A DNA stretch of 64,000 nucleotides, taken from positions 1 through 64,000 of the forward strand of contig LADN01000043.1 in the NCBI GenBank assembly GCA_000961585.1, written 5' to 3'. Both the position numbers and the translations under genes were made by a program. Within the stretch, counting starts at the first letter, position 1. Each line of letters opens with the position of its first letter. The DNA comes from Peptococcaceae bacterium BRH_c4a. Its GTDB lineage: Bacteria > Bacillota > Desulfotomaculia > Desulfotomaculales > Desulfocucumaceae. The notes under the pieces were generated by a model. The model was given only the letters and a program-made list of their open reading frames with translations. It ran no database searches and was not told the DNA's origin. Below are positions 61,677-64,000 of this stretch, in pieces.

Positions 61677-62615
61677 TTACCTGACATCGACATCAAACTC
61701 CTGTCTGACCTTTTTAAGTATTTCACCGGCCCCTTCGGCAAGCATAGCCTCCGCCAGCCTTATCCCCAATCCCTCGGGGTCGGCGGAGGGCCCGGACATG
61801 GAGGATCTGATCATCATTTTACCGTCAAGGTCGGCTACCATGGCCTCCAGCATAATTTCGTCACCGTCATATATGGCCAGGGCTCCCACCGGTATCTGAC
61901 AGCCTCCTTCAAGCCTTCTCATCAGTGATCTCTCGGTGGTTACGGCAATTCTGGAAGGGCCGTGATCAAGTGTTTTTAACATTTGCAGCAGTTCCTGGTC
62001 GTCCTCTCTGGCCTCCACTCCAACAGACCCCTGCCCCACGGCCGGGAGGGACACCTCGAAGGGCACCAGCTCAGTGATTCTCTCCTTAAAGCCCAGCCGC
62101 ACAATACCGGCATAGGCCAATATCAAGGCGTCCATACTTTCGGTGTCAAGCTTTCGCAGCCTGGTAATGAGATTTCCCCTTACATTGACCATTTGCAGAT
62201 CCGGCCGGAACCGCTTTATCTGAGCTATTCTGCGCAGGCTGCTGGTCCCTATCACAGATCCCCGGGGCAGTTCTGAAATGCCGCCCCTCTTGGAGACCAG
62301 GACGTCCCCGGGATACTCTCTCCGGCATATGGCCGCCAGCGCAATTCCGCAGGGAAGCACCGTGGGAAGGTCCTTCATGCTGTGGACGGCCATGTCCACC
62401 TCTTTGTTAATTAAAGCCGTCTCCAGTTCCCTGGTGAACAGTCCCTTGTCCCCTATCTTGGCCAAGGCCGAGTCCAGTATGTTATCGCCCTTGGTTTTTA
62501 TTCCCACCAGGCTTACACTGATACCCGGGCAGATTTCCCTCAGCCGCCCGGCCACCCACTGGGCCTGCCACATGGCCAGCCTGCTTTCCCTTGTGCCAAT
62601 CCTGAATTCGCGCAT
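61677..62615 (-). CDS. hemC: Porphobilinogen deaminase
   Basis: 312 residues. IGTRESRLAMWQAQWVA N-terminus, MAVHSMKDLP, and the cofactor-binding Cys in EGGCQIPVGALA (near residue 240). Builds the linear tetrapyrrole hydroxymethylbilane. Between hemA and cobA-hemD. Confidence 0.97.
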   Translation of the reverse strand: MREFRIGTRESRLAMWQAQWVAGRLREICPGISVSLVGIKTKGDNILDSALAKIGDKGLFTRELETALINKEVDMAVHSMKDLPTVLPCGIALAAICRREYPGDVLVSKRGGISELPRGSVIGTSSLRRIAQIKRFRPDLQMVNVRGNLITRLRKLDTESMDALILAYAGIVRLGFKERITELVPFEVSLPAVGQGSVGVEAREDDQELLQMLKTLDHGPSRIAVTTERSLMRRLEGGCQIPVGALAIYDGDEIMLEAMVADLDGKMMIRSSMSGPSADPEGLGIRLAEAMLAEGAGEILKKVRQEFDVDVR

Positions 62616-62675
62616 CTACCGATCCTCCCGGATCACAATATAATTCAATTTAACCGTAAATATCAAATAATTGGA

Positions 62676-64000
62676 TCAGCGCCCCTTTACCAGCTTTATA
62701 CCGGTTTTGATTTTTTTGGACTTTATCTGCTGGCCTGGAACGTCAAGGTCGAAAAGATTCTGCAGCACCTCGGTGTAAAGATGGCCCTCCGGTGAAAGGG
62801 CGTATTCCTTTATCCGGGTGACCGGTATGTGCAGCAGTTGGTTGACGATGGAATTGGCCAGGGAGCCGACCACTTTTCTGTCATGGGGGGATATTTCGCC
62901 CAGCCTGTTTAATGCCCGCGCCAGTTCCCTTTGTTTTATCTGGTCACCCAGTTTTTTGAGGGAAGCGATGGTGGGCACCACAAACTGTGTTCCCAGCCAT
63001 TTCATAAATTCATCCAGGTCTTCCTCTATGATGCTTTCGGCCTCCACAGCCGCTTTTTTTCTTTCAGAAAGATTCTGATCAACCACATTTTTCAGGTCGT
63101 CCACGTCAAAAAGGGTAACCCCCTCAATGTCCCCCGCAGAGGGTTCTATATCCCTGGGAACGGCTATATCAATGATCATTATTTTGTTTCCGCCCCGGTT
63201 TTTCATCAGATCCAATACTTCATTGCGCCTGACCACATAGTGGGATGCCGAGGTGCAGCTTATTATAATATCGGCCCCGGCCATACAGCTTGAAAGCTGG
63301 TCAAACCTAACGGCCTTGCCGCCAAACTTTCGGGCCATCCTCTCGGCCTTTTCATGGGACCGGTTGGATACTATTATTCCGGAAACCCCGTTGGATACCA
63401 GGTGAAGGGCGGTCAGCTCACTCATTTTGCCTGCTCCGATAACCAGCACCGACCGGCCCCGCAGGTCGCCAAAGGTTTGGCGGGCCAGTTCCACCGCGGC
63501 GTAACTTATGGAAACCGAATTCTTATCAATGCCGGTTTCGGTTCGGACCCTTTTGCCAACAGTAATGGCCTGTTGAAAAAGGGTATTCAGCACCTTGTTG
63601 GTGGACCCGTAATTACAGGCTGCCTGGTAGGCGCTCCTGACCTGCCCCAGAATCTGGGTTTCTCCTAAAACCATGGAGTCCAGTCCTGAAGTCACCCTGA
63701 ACAGATGCCTTATGGCGTCATAGAGGCTGTGGACATAGGTGCAGTTCTTTATTTCAGATATATCAACCCCGGACTTTCCCGAAAGAAAATCCCATATTGC
63801 CCCCAGACCGTCATCGAACTCTCTGCTGGCGGCATAGATTTCGGTCCGGTTGCAGGTGGATATGATCACACAGCCCTCTATGGCCGGGTATGAACTTAAC
63901 TTTTTCAGCCATTCTTCCAGAGAGAGTTCCGAGAAAGACAGCTTTTCCCTTACTTCAACGGGTGCTGTCCTGTGATTCACTCCCACCGCAAATACAAGCA
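62676..64000 (-). CDS. hemA: Glutamyl-tRNA reductase, 5' end outside the window
   Basis: At least 441 residues. Frame is open to the last base: [22 protein letters not shown] precedes the first apparent start at 63986, and HemA proteins normally begin a few residues before GxNHRTAP, so the gene is partial. Catalytic Cys in [17 protein letters not shown] domain [15 protein letters not shown]. Reduces Glu-tRNA to glutamate-1-semialdehyde for HemL. A precorrin-2 dehydrogenase gene would be expected upstream, beyond the window. Confidence 0.95.
   Translation of the reverse strand, partial: LVFAVGVNHRTAPVEVREKLSFSELSLEEWLKKLSSYPAIEGCVIISTCNRTEIYAASREFDDGLGAIWDFLSGKSGVDISEIKNCTYVHSLYDAIRHLFRVTSGLDSMVLGETQILGQVRSAYQAACNYGSTNKVLNTLFQQAITVGKRVRTETGIDKNSVSISYAAVELARQTFGDLRGRSVLVIGAGKMSELTALHLVSNGVSGIIVSNRSHEKAERMARKFGGKAVRFDQLSSCMAGADIIISCTSASHYVVRRNEVLDLMKNRGGNKIMIIDIAVPRDIEPSAGDIEGVTLFDVDDLKNVVDQNLSERKKAAVEAESIIEEDLDEFMKWLGTQFVVPTIASLKKLGDQIKQRELARALNRLGEISPHDRKVVGSLANSIVNQLLHIPVTRIKEYALSPEGHLYTEVLQNLFDLDVPGQQIKSKKIKTGIKLVKGR

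Overview
The window is from a spore-forming, Gram-positive anaerobe of about 50% GC. It carries spo0A, spoIVB, the whole spoIIIA operon and a gerA-type operon. It also has an electron-bifurcating NfnAB pair beside folate C1 genes (fchA, folD) and the siroheme-dependent heme route (ahbA-D). Together with the classical Firmicutes order nusB-folD-xseA-xseB-ispA-dxs-tlyA-nadK-argR-recN-spoIVB-spo0A, this points to the Peptococcaceae/Desulfotomaculia (Pelotomaculum- or Desulfotomaculum-like). The organism assignment is inference from gene content, not a database match.

Layout. 0.5-4.0 kb: steA-steB with two envelope glycosyltransferase-type genes. 4.6-6.8 kb: spo0A and spoIVB. 7.0-13.1 kb: an insert between spoIVB and recN, holding a fapA-like gene, a large PAS/GAF/HD-GYP c-di-GMP phosphodiesterase gene preceded by a class I c-di-GMP riboswitch with a terminator, and an IS21 remnant. 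13.2-28.2 kb: housekeeping run recN, argR, mnmM, nadK, tlyA, dxs, ispA, xseB, a radical SAM gene, fchA, folD, xseA, nfnB, nfnA. 28.4-30.9 kb: asp23-amaP-DUF2273-nusB, split by repeats and preceded by a perfect 21-bp palindrome over a promoter. 31.0-36.2 kb: spoIIIAA-AH. 36.5-43.0 kb: CoA-disulfide-reductase-like protein, CD1247-like protein, efp, pepQ, aroQ, a TldE-type protein and a YabG-like fragment. Nearly everything to here is on the minus strand. 43.3-53.1 kb: mixed strands, with DUF3243, tRNA-Leu(CAG), rex, a cyclase, an FAD reductase, small proteins and the gerA operon. 53.1-64 kb: a ZIP transporter and a complete uroporphyrinogen-to-heme gene cluster, with hemA cut by the window edge.

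The least explained feature is a family of modular non-coding repeats in the intergenic gaps. Full copies (about 450-480 bp) combine 8-mer repeats, arrays of GTCGCT at exact 11-bp spacing, a roughly 215-bp imperfect palindrome, a second 11-bp array, variable heptamer arrays (CAGAAGC-like) and terminator-like hairpins. Full copies lie near 0.1, 4.1, 29.1 and 55.5 kb. A short-palindrome version lies near 30.2 kb, and isolated tail modules are scattered widely. Several genes take their stop codon or C-terminal codons from these repeats.

The genes act together in sporulation control and engulfment signalling, spore germination, cell envelope and division, isoprenoid supply, folate C1 metabolism coupled to NADPH/ferredoxin balancing, redox sensing, and heme synthesis from glutamyl-tRNA through siroheme.
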